Origin: JBGPMO01 sp041487075
GTDB taxonomy: Bacteria > Patescibacteriota > Minisyncoccia > UBA6257 > 1-14-0-10-40-38
DNA: 11,609 nt
Assembly (NCBI GenBank): GCA_041487075.1
Contig: JBGPMO010000012.1
Span: 1 to 11,609, forward strand
Direction of reading: 5' to 3'
Shown here: positions 4,920 to 11,609 of the stretch, one piece after another
Layout of the letters: each line of letters begins with the position of its first letter
How positions within the stretch are numbered: position 1 is the stretch's first letter
Position numbers and translations under genes: made by a program
Notes under the pieces: model-generated
Seen by the model: the letters and a program-made list of their open reading frames with translations, nothing else
Told to the model about the DNA's origin: nothing
Databases searched by the model: none

Positions 4920-5351
4920 ATGTTTATCGGAGAATTTAAACACAGTCTGGATGCAAAAGGACGCATGGCGCTCCCCGCGAAATTCCGAAAGGATTTAGCC
5001 GGCGGTGCGATCGTCACACGGGGCCTTGATCGGTGCCTTTTTGTTTTCTCAAAGAATGAATGGGAAACACTTGCGAAAAAATTGATTGCGCTCCCGCTCG
5101 CGCAGGCGAACTCGCGCGCGTTCGTGCGGCTCATGCTCTCGGGTGCGGCGGACGCAGAGATTGATACCCAGGGAAGAATCTTAATTCCTGATTACCTTCG
5201 CGAATACGCGGATTTAAAGAAGCAAGCGATCATTACCGGACTCTATAACCGCATGGAGATTTGGAACGAAGATAGTTGGCGTGCGTACAAAGCAAAGACC
5301 GAATCCGCCTCAGACGAAATCGCGGAGAAGATGGGGGAGCTCGGCATATAA
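4920..5351 (+). CDS. mraZ: Transcriptional regulator MraZ
   Basis: DNA-binding regulator of the division and cell-wall cluster, forming rings and binding repeats at its own promoter. The 143-residue product has two AbrB-like swapped-hairpin units. The first is GEFKHSLDAKGRMALPAKFR (residues 4-23); the second is EIDTQGRILIPDYLREYADL. Both have the DxxGRxxxP core. ATG 4920 is chosen because MraZ proteins begin MFxGEFxHSLD; the frame extends upstream to 4869 but only through repeat sequence. No Shine-Dalgarno site is present. The expected operator at 4528-4571 lies almost 350 bp upstream, on the far side of the GIY-YIG cassette. The next gene, rsmH, follows after 90 bp, the standard order. Confidence 0.95.
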   Translation: MFIGEFKHSLDAKGRMALPAKFRKDLAGGAIVTRGLDRCLFVFSKNEWETLAKKLIALPLAQANSRAFVRLMLSGAADAEIDTQGRILIPDYLREYADLKKQAIITGLYNRMEIWNEDSWRAYKAKTESASDEIAEKMGELGI

Positions 5352-5415
5352 CCGATATCTTATAACTGATGACTCACAACCGTTATGGAACTCCCAACTG
5401 CAATAACAAATCTTC

Positions 5416-5435
5416 AGTTATCAGTTTTTAGTTTA
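5416..5435 (+). repeat. 20-bp dispersed repeat, copy 2 (upstream of rsmH)
   Basis: AGTTATCAGTTTTTAGTTTA matches 1857-1876 at 18 of 20 positions. An inverted partial copy, tataactgat, lies at 5361-5370 in the same spacer, so the spacer RNA could fold. Confidence 0.55.
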
Positions 5436-5441
5436 TCGTCT

Positions 5442-6332
5442 ATGCCTCACATCCCAGTTCTTATGACCGAAATTCTTTCACTGCTCAATCCTCGCCCGGG
5501 AGCATTTGTCATTGATGGCACAGCGGATGGCGGCGGGTATACGCGGGCCATACTTGCGCGCCTAGGAACTGTTGGGACCTTTCTTGCGCTTGATTGGGAT
5601 GCCGAGATGGTGCGCCGGCTTCGGACTGAATTAAAAATATATGAGCGTTCGGGACTTCGCATTGTGGTTGCCGAAGGTAATTTTGCGGAATTGCCGCAGA
5701 TGCTTCGGCGCGAGGGTCTCCCTCGGGCAGATGCGCTCGTGCTTGATCTTGGATTTTCTTCCAACCAGCTTGAAGATTCAGGGCGCGGGTTTAGCTTCAG
5801 TCGCGACGAGCCGCTCTTAATGACGTATAGCGATGAGTCCGAGCCGGTCAGAGAAATCTTGAAGCGCCTATCGGCCGAAGAACTTTCAGAGATTATTAAA
5901 AATCTCGGAGGCGAACGATATGCGCGGCGTATCGCAACGGCGATTACGAAACGGAATCGTGAACGCGCTATCGAGACTTCCGGCGAGCTTGCGCGTGTCG
6001 TGGTTTCCGCAACGCCGAAACATTATGAGCGCGGCCGCATTCATCCGGCGACGCGTACCTTTCTCGCACTTCGTATCTATGCGAATAAGGAACTCGAAAA
6101 TCTTGCGCGCATTCTCGAGGCTCTTCCTACGGTGCTCCGGCCGGGAGGAAAGGCGGCGATTGTTTCATTCCATTCTACAGAAGATCGCATCGTCAAACAG
6201 GCGTTTCGGAAACAAGAAGCGGCCGGGCAATTGAAGGTGATTACTAAAAAACCACTCACACCTCAAGAGCAGGAAATTACTGATAACCCTCGTGCAAGGT
6301 CTGCAAAGCTTCGTGTCGCCGTTGTCCTATGA
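5442..6332 (+). CDS. rsmH: 16S rRNA (cytosine1402-N4)-methyltransferase RsmH
   Basis: SAM-dependent enzyme that N4-methylates C1402 in the 16S rRNA decoding centre; also known as MraW. The 296-residue product opens with the family start HIPVLMTEIL. It has the SAM-binding loop as DGTADGGGYT (usually DxTxGxGGH), an acidic strand ALDWD, and the core DLGFSSNQLED (usually DLGVSSxQLD). Further on are GRIHPATRTFLALRIYANKEL, SFHSTEDRIVK and the C-terminal NPRARSAKLR. ATG 5442 begins at the conserved MPHIPV; the in-frame ATG at 5385 would add residues encoded by repeat sequence. Downstream it overlaps the FtsL-like gene by ATGA (6329-6332), so the two are translationally coupled. His is replaced by Tyr in the glycine-rich loop, a mild departure from the common pattern. 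Confidence 0.95.
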   Translation: MPHIPVLMTEILSLLNPRPGAFVIDGTADGGGYTRAILARLGTVGTFLALDWDAEMVRRLRTELKIYERSGLRIVVAEGNFAELPQMLRREGLPRADALVLDLGFSSNQLEDSGRGFSFSRDEPLLMTYSDESEPVREILKRLSAEELSEIIKNLGGERYARRIATAITKRNRERAIETSGELARVVVSATPKHYERGRIHPATRTFLALRIYANKELENLARILEALPTVLRPGGKAAIVSFHSTEDRIVKQAFRKQEAAGQLKVITKKPLTPQEQEITDNPRARSAKLRVAVVL

Positions 6333-6643
6333 CTATCATTCAGCCAAATCGAAGGCGAGGGACTACACGGTTCATGATTGGCGTATTCTTTCTCCTGCTT
6401 TTTACCGGGGCGCTGGGCGCCGTGCTTCTTTATAATAACGTCGTTGATTTGCGTCATCGCCTTGCCGATAAGGAGCAAGCCCTGGCCACACTAGAGGTAG
6501 AGAATGCCGAATTCAAGAATCGCACGTATGCGCTTCTTGATGCGCGTAAAGCAAAGGATATGCTTGAAAAATCGGCGCTTATTTTCGATCGCAATCCTGA
6601 ATTTATTATGGTTGAATCCGGAGCCATAGCAACGAATTTATGA
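6329..6643 (+). CDS. FtsL-like division protein
   Basis: The 104-residue bitopic membrane protein has a basic cytoplasmic start (NRRRGTTR), one transmembrane helix (about residues 15-35, FMIGVFFLLLFTGALGAVLLY) and a periplasmic coiled coil (about 38-65, LRHRLADKEQALATLEVENAEF). This is the FtsL/DivIC architecture, whose members activate the FtsW-FtsI septal synthase. Sequence identity in this family is always low, so the call depends on architecture and on position between rsmH and the PBP gene, the standard site of ftsL. It overlaps rsmH and the next gene by ATGA at both ends, a tight operon. Confidence 0.75.
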   Translation: MTIIQPNRRRGTTRFMIGVFFLLLFTGALGAVLLYNNVVDLRHRLADKEQALATLEVENAEFKNRTYALLDARKAKDMLEKSALIFDRNPEFIMVESGAIATNL

Positions 6644-7914
6644 AGTGGCGTTCGCTGACTTTACTTTCGATTTTTTCACTTAGTTTTATCGCTCTCGCAT
6701 GCAATTTGTACCGGCTTCAGATTGAAAAAGGGACGCTCTATGCCGCTCGCGCCTCAGCGCGTGCCGAAGCGAGCGGAGTTCTCGAAGCTCGCCGAGGCTC
6801 TATTTATTTTAGTGATCGAAACGGCAATCAGGTGCCAGCGGCACTCATGAAGGATTATCCGATTGTTTTTGCTTCTCCGAATCAAGTAGAGAATCCGTCT
6901 CATACCGCGAATATACTTTCATCAATTTTAAACCTTCCTGAAGCAACGCTGCGGAATCGTCTGCAGAAACTGAACGACACCTATGAACTTTTGAAAGTAA
7001 AAATTAACCCCGAAGAAGAAGCTCGCATTCGCGACGCGGGACTTCCGGGAATTTACACAGACCATCATGCATATCGGTTCTATCCATTCGGCACCCTCGC
7101 CGCCCATGTGCTCGGATTTGTTGGTCTCTCTGATGACGGCAGTGGTGAGCGCGGCCGCTATGGCGTTGAGTCATTTTTTGAGCATGAACTCGGCGGCACT
7201 CCGGGGAGCGCAAAAGGCGATCAGCTCCAGACCCCTCAAGATGGCAGTGATATTCTTCTTACGATTGATCGGGACATTGAGGGCGAAGCAGAGGATCTTT
7301 TAGAAAAGTTGGTTACTGATACCAAGGCGACCGGCGGAACGGTGATTGTCGAAGAGCCGACCACCGGAAAAATTCTCGCACTCGCGAATGCTCCGAGTTT
7401 CGACCCCAATGCATATGCGAAATCAGACGTTGGGACTTTTTTGAATTCTGCAGTCCAGACGGTCTATGAGCCAGGGTCGGTATTTAAAGTCATTACTATG
7501 GCCGCGGGCATTGATGCGGGCAAGATTACTCCAGAGACGACTTTTGTTGATACCGGTTCTTTGACGTTGAATGGGAAAACGATTTCAAACTATGCGAAAA
7601 AAGCTTACGGCACAATTACCATGCGCGAAGTTATCGAAAATTCTGTGAACCTGGGTTCCGCGTTCGCGGAACGCACGATGGGCCACGATACGTTCTTGCA
7701 ATATGTTCGGGCATTCGGTATCGGGGAGAAAACCGGCATCGAACTTCCGGGTGAGGTGCGAGGAAATTTGAAGAGCCTTACCGGCGTTCGCCGGGATATT
7801 AATTTTGCAACTGCTTCTTTCGGGCAAGGCATTGCGATGACGCCGCTACGCCTTATCGCCGCAATCTCCGCGATTGCGAATGGCGGAGTCCTTATGGAGC
7901 CGTATATCCGTTAA
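6640..7914 (+). CDS. ftsI: Class B penicillin-binding protein (FtsI type), N-terminal part up to an in-frame TAA
   Basis: Septal transpeptidase that cross-links peptidoglycan. It has an N-terminal membrane anchor (residues 7-25) and the dimerisation/pedestal domain with EARRGSIYFSDRNG. The transpeptidase domain carries the catalytic S280 in SVFK and the S335-V-N motif. The frame then hits TAA at codon 425 (7912-7914) after GGVLMEPYIR. The remainder of the same domain, including the KTG motif, continues in the same frame in the next 366 nt. A full protein would have about 546 residues, normal for the family. The product as written lacks an essential active-site strand and should be inactive. 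TAA ends rplJ and rplL in this window, so it is a genuine stop here. A nonsense mutation, a strain variant or a sequencing error are all possible. The gene overlaps the FtsL-like gene by ATGA at its start. Confidence 0.9.
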   Translation: MKWRSLTLLSIFSLSFIALACNLYRLQIEKGTLYAARASARAEASGVLEARRGSIYFSDRNGNQVPAALMKDYPIVFASPNQVENPSHTANILSSILNLPEATLRNRLQKLNDTYELLKVKINPEEEARIRDAGLPGIYTDHHAYRFYPFGTLAAHVLGFVGLSDDGSGERGRYGVESFFEHELGGTPGSAKGDQLQTPQDGSDILLTIDRDIEGEAEDLLEKLVTDTKATGGTVIVEEPTTGKILALANAPSFDPNAYAKSDVGTFLNSAVQTVYEPGSVFKVITMAAGIDAGKITPETTFVDTGSLTLNGKTISNYAKKAYGTITMREVIENSVNLGSAFAERTMGHDTFLQYVRAFGIGEKTGIELPGEVRGNLKSLTGVRRDINFATASFGQGIAMTPLRLIAAISAIANGGVLMEPYIR

Positions 7915-8280
7915 GATGCGGTGCCGGAGGCAGGGAAGCCGGTCGTGAGTGCTGCGACCGCAGAGGCAGTGACTTCTATGATGCTGTCAGCAGTAGAGAA
8001 GGCAGGGGTCGCAAAGATCGCAGGTTTCCACGTTGCAGGGAAAACCGGCACTGCCCAGATTCCGGATTTCAAAAATGGGGGTTATACCAATACGTTTATC
8101 CATACGTATGTCGGTTTTGCGCCAGCATCCCATCCGCGTTTTACCATTCTTTTTAAACTTGACCGGCCAGACGGCCCGCCCCTTGCAGGAGCCACCGTTG
8201 TCCCCGCGTTTCGCGAGCTTGCGCAATTTATCCTGAATTATTATCATGTGCCGCCGGACAATCTTCAACCATCGCAGTAG
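7915..8280 (+). pseudogene. ftsI: C-terminal part of the class B PBP, beyond the TAA
   Basis: In the same frame as the upstream part and with no other lesion, this stretch carries the third transpeptidase motif K-T-G (8041-8049, in AGKTGTAQ). It then has the closing strands around YTNTFIHTYVGFAP and a C-terminal helix. A GTG at 7921 could in principle start a 119-residue fragment, but a separate product without the SxxK serine could not act alone and no ribosome site is seen. It is best read as the rest of one gene. The murF start follows 15 nt after its TAG stop, consistent with one operon. Confidence 0.85.
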
Positions 8281-8295
8281 ATTATTATTGATGCT

Positions 8296-9582
8296 ATGGA
8301 ACCTCTGAAACATCGGTATCTTGCATGGGCGCTTCGCGTGATTGCGAGACTTACAATTCAAAAGTTTTCTCCGGGCGTTGTTGCCGTAACCGGAAGTGTG
8401 GGAAAAACTTCGACGAAGGCGGCGATTGCAACGGTGCTTCGGAGCCAGCGCCGCGTCAGAGCTTCGAGCGAAAGCCATAACAATGAATTCGGAGTCCCGC
8501 TTGCCATTATTGGCGAATGGCGAGAAACAGATTTAAAATTAGTGAGTAAAGAGTCGCCTCCCGGCGGCCGGCGCATTCTCAAACTATGGTTTTGGCTTCG
8601 CGTGCTTACGCGCGGCATGACCCAGTTTTTCTTTCTACCGAAATCGCGTTACCCGGAGATACTCGTGCTTGAATACGGCGCTGACCGGCCGGGTGACTTA
8701 AAACGCCTTATGGAGATTGCGCGTCCGCAAATCGGGGTCGTGACAGCGGTCGGCGATATTCCGGTCCACGTTGAATTTTATGAAAGTCCTGCTGCCGTAG
8801 CGCGGGAGAAGCGGCGTCTTCCTGAAAATCTTCCTGCGACCGGGTTTGCTATTTTGAATGCCGACGATGAGGCAGTTTCGAAGATGCGGGAAATGACACG
8901 GGCCCATGTGCTGACCTTTGGTTTCGGCGAGGAAGCAGAGATGCAGATTGCAAATTTTGAAGAACGTGTAGAACACGGCCGGCCGGCGGGGCTTTCATTT
9001 AAACTTGAATATGGGGGAAGTTTTGTCCCCGTGCGTATTGATGGCTGTTTCGGCAAAGGAGTGGCCTATGCCGCGGCTGCTGCTGCTGCGGTCGGCATTG
9101 TTTTTGGAATCCATTTAGTAAGAATTGCAGAAGCGCTTGCTTATTATGAGGCGCCGGCGCATCGGCAGAAACTCATCCAAGGAATCAAAGGAGTTTCCAT
9201 TATTGATGATGCTTATAATGCGTCGCCGCTTTCCATGAGTGCGGCCATTGAGACGATGAAGCGACTTTCGGCTGATCGGAAAGTGGGCGTGTTGGGAGAT
9301 ATGCTTGAGATTGGAAAATACGCCGTAGAGGCGCATGAAGCCGTAGGGCGTGCTGCCGGCAAAGTGTTCGATTTTTTAATTACGGTTGGCCCGCGGGCAA
9401 AATTTATTGCTGAAGCCGCGCTTCAACGCGGCATGAGCCGCCGGAATATTATAAGCTTTGAAACGGTGGACGACGCTCGCCTTAAGATGCCCGACTTGAT
9501 TAAGCGGGGAGATTTGGTTTTAATTAAAGCTTCGCGAGCCATCGGCCTTGAAAAGCTGGTTCAAGAAATCCGCCAGATGTAA
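8296..9582 (+). CDS. murF: UDP-N-acetylmuramoyl-tripeptide--D-alanyl-D-alanine ligase MurF
   Basis: Cytoplasmic Mur ligase that adds D-Ala-D-Ala to the UDP-MurNAc tripeptide using ATP, the last soluble step of the peptidoglycan precursor. The 428-residue product has the P-loop TGSVGKTST (residues 32-40) and the MurF-type SHNNEFGVP (NNxxGxP). The acidic LEYGADRPGDL stands where LExG of the family lies. The second domain has DDAYNASPLSM (from D304), then GDMLEIG and AHEAVG. The C-terminal motif is KASR at 411, usually KGSR. The N-terminal domain has a hydrophobic, aromatic-rich insert before LEYG. There is no Shine-Dalgarno site. It follows the PBP gene at 15 nt, with mraY, murD, ftsW and murG absent here, a shortened version of the usual cluster. 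Confidence 0.92.
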   Translation: MEPLKHRYLAWALRVIARLTIQKFSPGVVAVTGSVGKTSTKAAIATVLRSQRRVRASSESHNNEFGVPLAIIGEWRETDLKLVSKESPPGGRRILKLWFWLRVLTRGMTQFFFLPKSRYPEILVLEYGADRPGDLKRLMEIARPQIGVVTAVGDIPVHVEFYESPAAVAREKRRLPENLPATGFAILNADDEAVSKMREMTRAHVLTFGFGEEAEMQIANFEERVEHGRPAGLSFKLEYGGSFVPVRIDGCFGKGVAYAAAAAAAVGIVFGIHLVRIAEALAYYEAPAHRQKLIQGIKGVSIIDDAYNASPLSMSAAIETMKRLSADRKVGVLGDMLEIGKYAVEAHEAVGRAAGKVFDFLITVGPRAKFIAEAALQRGMSRRNIISFETVDDARLKMPDLIKRGDLVLIKASRAIGLEKLVQEIRQM

Positions 9583-9600
9583 TTGAACGAATGCGATCAG

Positions 9601-9673
9601 TGCCGCCTACGGGAATCGAACCCGTGTTTCCGCCGTGAGAGGGCAGCGTCCTCGGCCACTAGACGAAAGCGGC
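9601..9673 (-). tRNA. tRNA-Glu (CTC)
   Basis: Read on the minus strand: acceptor gccgctt/aggcggc, D arm gtct/ggac with AGTGGCCG loop, anticodon stem ctgcc/ggcgg with loop CTCTCAC (anticodon CTC, complement of 9637-9639), T arm acggg/cccgt with TTCGAAT, and discriminator A. CCA is not encoded. It closely resembles bacterial tRNA-Glu. Confidence 0.95.
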
Positions 9674-9683
9674 ATCGAAGAAA

Positions 9684-9712
9684 AAGATAGCACAAATTTC
9701 TACGGATGTCAC
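9684..9712 (-). promoter_or_regulatory. Promoter of tRNA-Glu
   Basis: On the minus strand, GTGACA (9707-9712) and TATCTT (9684-9689) lie 17 bp apart. The expected start is a few bases before the tRNA 5' end. Confidence 0.5.
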
Positions 9713-9758
9713 TCGCGCATTCGTATGTGCCTCCCGGCAGGCTGACTCGTTGCAATCC

Positions 9759-10124
9759 ATGGAATTTTTCGAACCATTAAGCAAACAAAGCCCATTATTT
9801 CGAGATCCCTATCTGCGGGGGGCTGTTATTGCAGCCTTAATTCCTTTATTGCTTGCCGGAGGCATTGCGATCCGTTCGTTCGGAGGCGAACAGCATCTCT
9901 TGGTTATCCATTTTACCGGTGGCCACAGCCTTGATTTTTTTGGTACGGTTACCGATATTTTTGAGATTATTGTTACTGCGTTTGTCGTCATGGGCCTTAA
10001 TGTTGCGCTCGTACTCGCGTTTTATTCCCGGGTACGCCCGTTTGCATATCTTCTTTCATTTTTCAATATTTTTTTTGCTATCTTGATTTTAATTGCAGTT
10101 GCCGTTATCATCTCAGTTAATTAA
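9759..10124 (+). CDS. Small integral membrane protein, function unknown
   Basis: The 121-residue product has three predicted transmembrane helices, at about residues 23-40, 65-90 and 97-120, with a polar, Gly/His-containing stretch between the first two. It starts with a short cytoplasmic-looking segment (MEFFEPLSKQSPLFRDPYL). ATG 9759 is preferred; a TTG at 9750 in the same frame adds only three residues. The spacer to rplU is 10 nt, so both genes are probably on one transcript. No catalytic motif is seen. A transport, scaffold or stress role cannot be distinguished from sequence alone. Confidence 0.75.
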   Translation: MEFFEPLSKQSPLFRDPYLRGAVIAALIPLLLAGGIAIRSFGGEQHLLVIHFTGGHSLDFFGTVTDIFEIIVTAFVVMGLNVALVLAFYSRVRPFAYLLSFFNIFFAILILIAVAVIISVN

Positions 10125-10134
10125 ATCCTGCATT

Positions 10135-10446
10135 ATGAAATTCGCCGTTATTCAAACCGGAGGGAAACAATATCGGGTTGCCGAAGGCGACCGGTTACAG
10201 ATTGAAAAACTCGAGACCGAGGAAGGCGGAGAGGTTCGTTTTAATAACGTCTTATTGCTCGCGGATGGCGAACGGGTGAGCGTCGGGAAGCCAACGGTTT
10301 CGGGCGCAGTCGTGACGGGCAAGATTTTAAAGCAAGACAGGCACGATAAGGTGATTGTGTTTAGATACCATTCGAAAACAAGGCAGCGAAAGAAAAAAGG
10401 GCATCGTCAGCCGTTTACGGAAGTGGAGATCACGGGGATTAGGTAG
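10135..10446 (+). CDS. rplU: 50S ribosomal protein L21
   Basis: Primary 23S rRNA-binding protein of the large subunit. The 103-residue product is of normal length, opens with the family signature MKFAVIQTGGKQYRV, and contains DRLQIEKL, VLLLADG, the GK(P) turn, and a basic KTRQRKKKGHRQPFTEVEITGI ending. ATG 10135 is at the conserved start; the upstream ATG at 10093 lies inside the membrane-protein gene. The usual partner rpmA (L27) does not follow; instead a terminator-like hairpin and convergent recR come next. Confidence 0.97.
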   Translation: MKFAVIQTGGKQYRVAEGDRLQIEKLETEEGGEVRFNNVLLLADGERVSVGKPTVSGAVVTGKILKQDRHDKVIVFRYHSKTRQRKKKGHRQPFTEVEITGIR

Positions 10447-10458
10447 AAAAGAGAAAGT

Positions 10459-10483
10459 AAAAAGGCGCCAGAGAGACGCTTTT
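10459..10483. terminator. Shared terminator between rplU and recR
   Basis: aaaaggcg pairs with cgctttt (one bulged G) around a short purine loop. A T-run follows on both strands (tttt on plus; ttttt on minus after ggcgcc), so it can serve rplU and the convergent recR. Confidence 0.55.
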
Positions 10484-10535
10484 CCTAAAAGTGTCTATTG
10501 ATGTCATCGTGAGATTCTTTGATTGATTTGTTTTA

Positions 10536-11150
10536 TTATCTTCGGTTTTCAAGCGCCCCTCCTAACGTTTCTTCGTCCGCAAATTCAATTTCTCCGCCAG
10601 TGGGGAGTCCGCGGCCAAGGCGGGTTATTTTTTTGGCGAATGGCTTTAGCTCTTCAAGAATGAGTCCAGCTTCGATATCGCCGAGTGTAGTCGGATTTAA
10701 GCCAATCAAAATTTCATTCGCTTGACCCGATCCTTTCGCGAGTGCGCCCGTCAGACTTTTCAAGCGCAGTTTCTGTTCGGTATCGAGCATGCCGTCTTTC
10801 CCGAGTTCTCCTAAAACCAGATAGCGCCCGCGCCATTTTTTTGATTTTTCAAGCGAGAGGAGATCAGTTTCTTTTTCAACAATAGCGATAGCGAGTTGAT
10901 CGCGTTTTGGATCAGCGCAGATGGAACAGAGATTTTCTCCTGCCTGCATGCCCCGTTTCATCTCGTACGGGAAAAAGCAGCGGGCGCAGGTATGTATGCC
11001 GCTTAAGCGCGCTGCGGCCTCGGCAAGATCGGCAATACTCGTTTTGCCGTGTCGAATAAGATAAAAAGCAAGCCGGGTTGCCTGCCGCGGGCCGATGCCA
11101 GGGAGCGCAGAGACAATATCAACAAAGCGTTTAAGGGAATCGGGGAACAT
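10536..11150 (-). CDS. recR: Recombination protein RecR
   Basis: Acts with RecF/RecO to load RecA on gapped DNA. The 204-residue product has an N-terminal helix-hairpin-helix (LPGIGPRQATRLAFYL, residues 16-31) and a four-cysteine zinc finger (C55, C58, C75, C78). A Toprim domain follows, with AIVEKETDLLSLE near 85-97. The usual GGxLSP turn appears as GELGKDGM. The C-terminal region keeps the family pattern LNPTTLGDIEAGLI, KITRLGRGLPTGGEIEFADEETL. ATG at 11150 (minus strand) is preferred; an in-frame GTG at 11162 would lie on the TAGCCACTAG repeat. It is downstream of dnaB on the same strand, with a repeat-rich spacer of about 100 bp. Confidence 0.95.
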   Translation of the reverse strand: MFPDSLKRFVDIVSALPGIGPRQATRLAFYLIRHGKTSIADLAEAAARLSGIHTCARCFFPYEMKRGMQAGENLCSICADPKRDQLAIAIVEKETDLLSLEKSKKWRGRYLVLGELGKDGMLDTEQKLRLKSLTGALAKGSGQANEILIGLNPTTLGDIEAGLILEELKPFAKKITRLGRGLPTGGEIEFADEETLGGALENRR

Positions 11151-11155
11151 AAGGA

Positions 11156-11179
11156 TAGCCACTAGCGATTAGCGACTAG
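11156..11179. repeat. TAGCCACTAG / TAGCGACTAG repeat upstream of recR
   Basis: TAGCCACTAG (11156-11165) and TAGCGACTAG (11170-11179) lie 4 bp apart. The first is identical to the core of the direct repeat at 1238-1265. Related short words (gttagttacta) recur at 11237-11247. Confidence 0.55.
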
Positions 11180-11248
11180 TGATGAGAATAATTCATAGCA
11201 TTAAAATAAGAATCTTACGAGTATTAACTGCTAATCGTTAGTTACTAT

Positions 11249-11609
11249 TTAGGTTTCTTGCGACACGTGCATGGTATCAATTGATTGGAAACTGGCCTGT
11301 TCCGGATTAAAGCGAAGCCGAATGGTGCCGAGCGGGCCGTTTCTGTGTTTCGCAACGATGATTTCAGCGACATTTTCTTCGTCCGCTGAAAGGTTCATTT
11401 TGTCGCGGTCTTTTCGGTAAATAAAGAGCACCACATCAGCGTCTTGTTCGATTGATCCTGACTCCCGAAGATCTGAGAGCCGCGGCACCTTTACCTCTCG
11501 CTGGTCTACTGCGCGCGAGAGCTGGGAGACCGCAAGCACGGGAACGTTCAGTTCACGCGCAAGGCCTTTCAAGCCGCGCGAAATTTCCGTAATCTGCTGG
11601 ACGATATTG
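11249..11609 (-). CDS. dnaB: Replicative DNA helicase DnaB, C-terminal part (5' end outside window)
   Basis: The hexameric 5'-3' helicase of the replication fork. The frame is open to the window edge, so only the last ~119 residues are present. They include the end of the RecA-like motor domain: VPVLAVSQLSRAVDQR (Walker B-adjacent sensor strand), SDLRESGSIEQDADVVLFIYR, and the arginine-finger region AEIIVAKHRNGPLGTIRLRF. All fit DnaB. A TTG at 11572 is internal, not a start. It ends 98 bp before the recR start. Confidence 0.95.
   Translation of the reverse strand, partial: NIVQQITEISRGLKGLARELNVPVLAVSQLSRAVDQREVKVPRLSDLRESGSIEQDADVVLFIYRKDRDKMNLSADEENVAEIIVAKHRNGPLGTIRLRFNPEQASFQSIDTMHVSQET

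Noticed and set aside
7912..7914. Recoded stop codon
   Set aside because: TAA ends rplJ, rplL, the GIY-YIG gene and recR normally. No known CPR code reassigns UAA, and UGA also serves as a stop here.

Overview
The window looks like a chromosomal segment of a Candidate Phyla Radiation (Patescibacteria) bacterium, most likely of the Parcubacteria type. The inference rests on short core proteins, tRNA genes that do not encode a complete CCA end, core genes that mostly lack a Shine-Dalgarno site, short dispersed palindromes in spacers, and a condensed division/cell-wall cluster of mraZ, rsmH, an FtsL-like gene, a class B penicillin-binding protein (PBP) and murF. UGA is used as a stop, so the Gly-UGA code of Gracilibacteria and Absconditabacteria is unlikely.

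Layout: 1-1017 is the end of a reverse transcriptase of the diversity-generating-retroelement (DGR) type. 1064-2379 is the rplJ-rplL operon with a strong promoter, a structured leader (candidate L10 autoregulatory leader) and a terminator. A tRNA-Val(CAC) follows. 2536-4381 is a more GC-rich accessory segment with a small zinc-ribbon gene and two genes for exported or membrane-anchored proteins of unknown function. It has its own promoters and strong terminators, and two of its three genes have Shine-Dalgarno sites.

The gene-free stretch 4326-4631 holds two terminator-like hairpins, a consensus promoter, a row of TGGGG-type repeats that fits a MraZ operator, and two perfect DnaA-box 9-mers. 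A GIY-YIG nuclease gene bounded by 19-bp perfect inverted repeats lies between that control region and mraZ. Next come mraZ, rsmH, an FtsL-like gene and the PBP gene, the last three joined by ATGA overlaps, and then murF. The PBP gene is cut by one in-frame TAA upstream of its KTG motif.

After murF come tRNA-Glu(CTC) on the minus strand, a small three-helix membrane protein, and rplU. A shared hairpin separates rplU from the convergent dnaB-recR pair on the minus strand.

Functionally this is a housekeeping region (ribosome stalk, rRNA methylation, septal peptidoglycan synthesis, replication and repair). It is interrupted by a retroelement gene, a short accessory island and a small GIY-YIG cassette. 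The points most worth a second look are the inverted-repeat-bounded GIY-YIG gene between the presumed MraZ operator and mraZ, the nonsense codon in the PBP gene, and a palindromic repeat inserted in frame into the reverse transcriptase.
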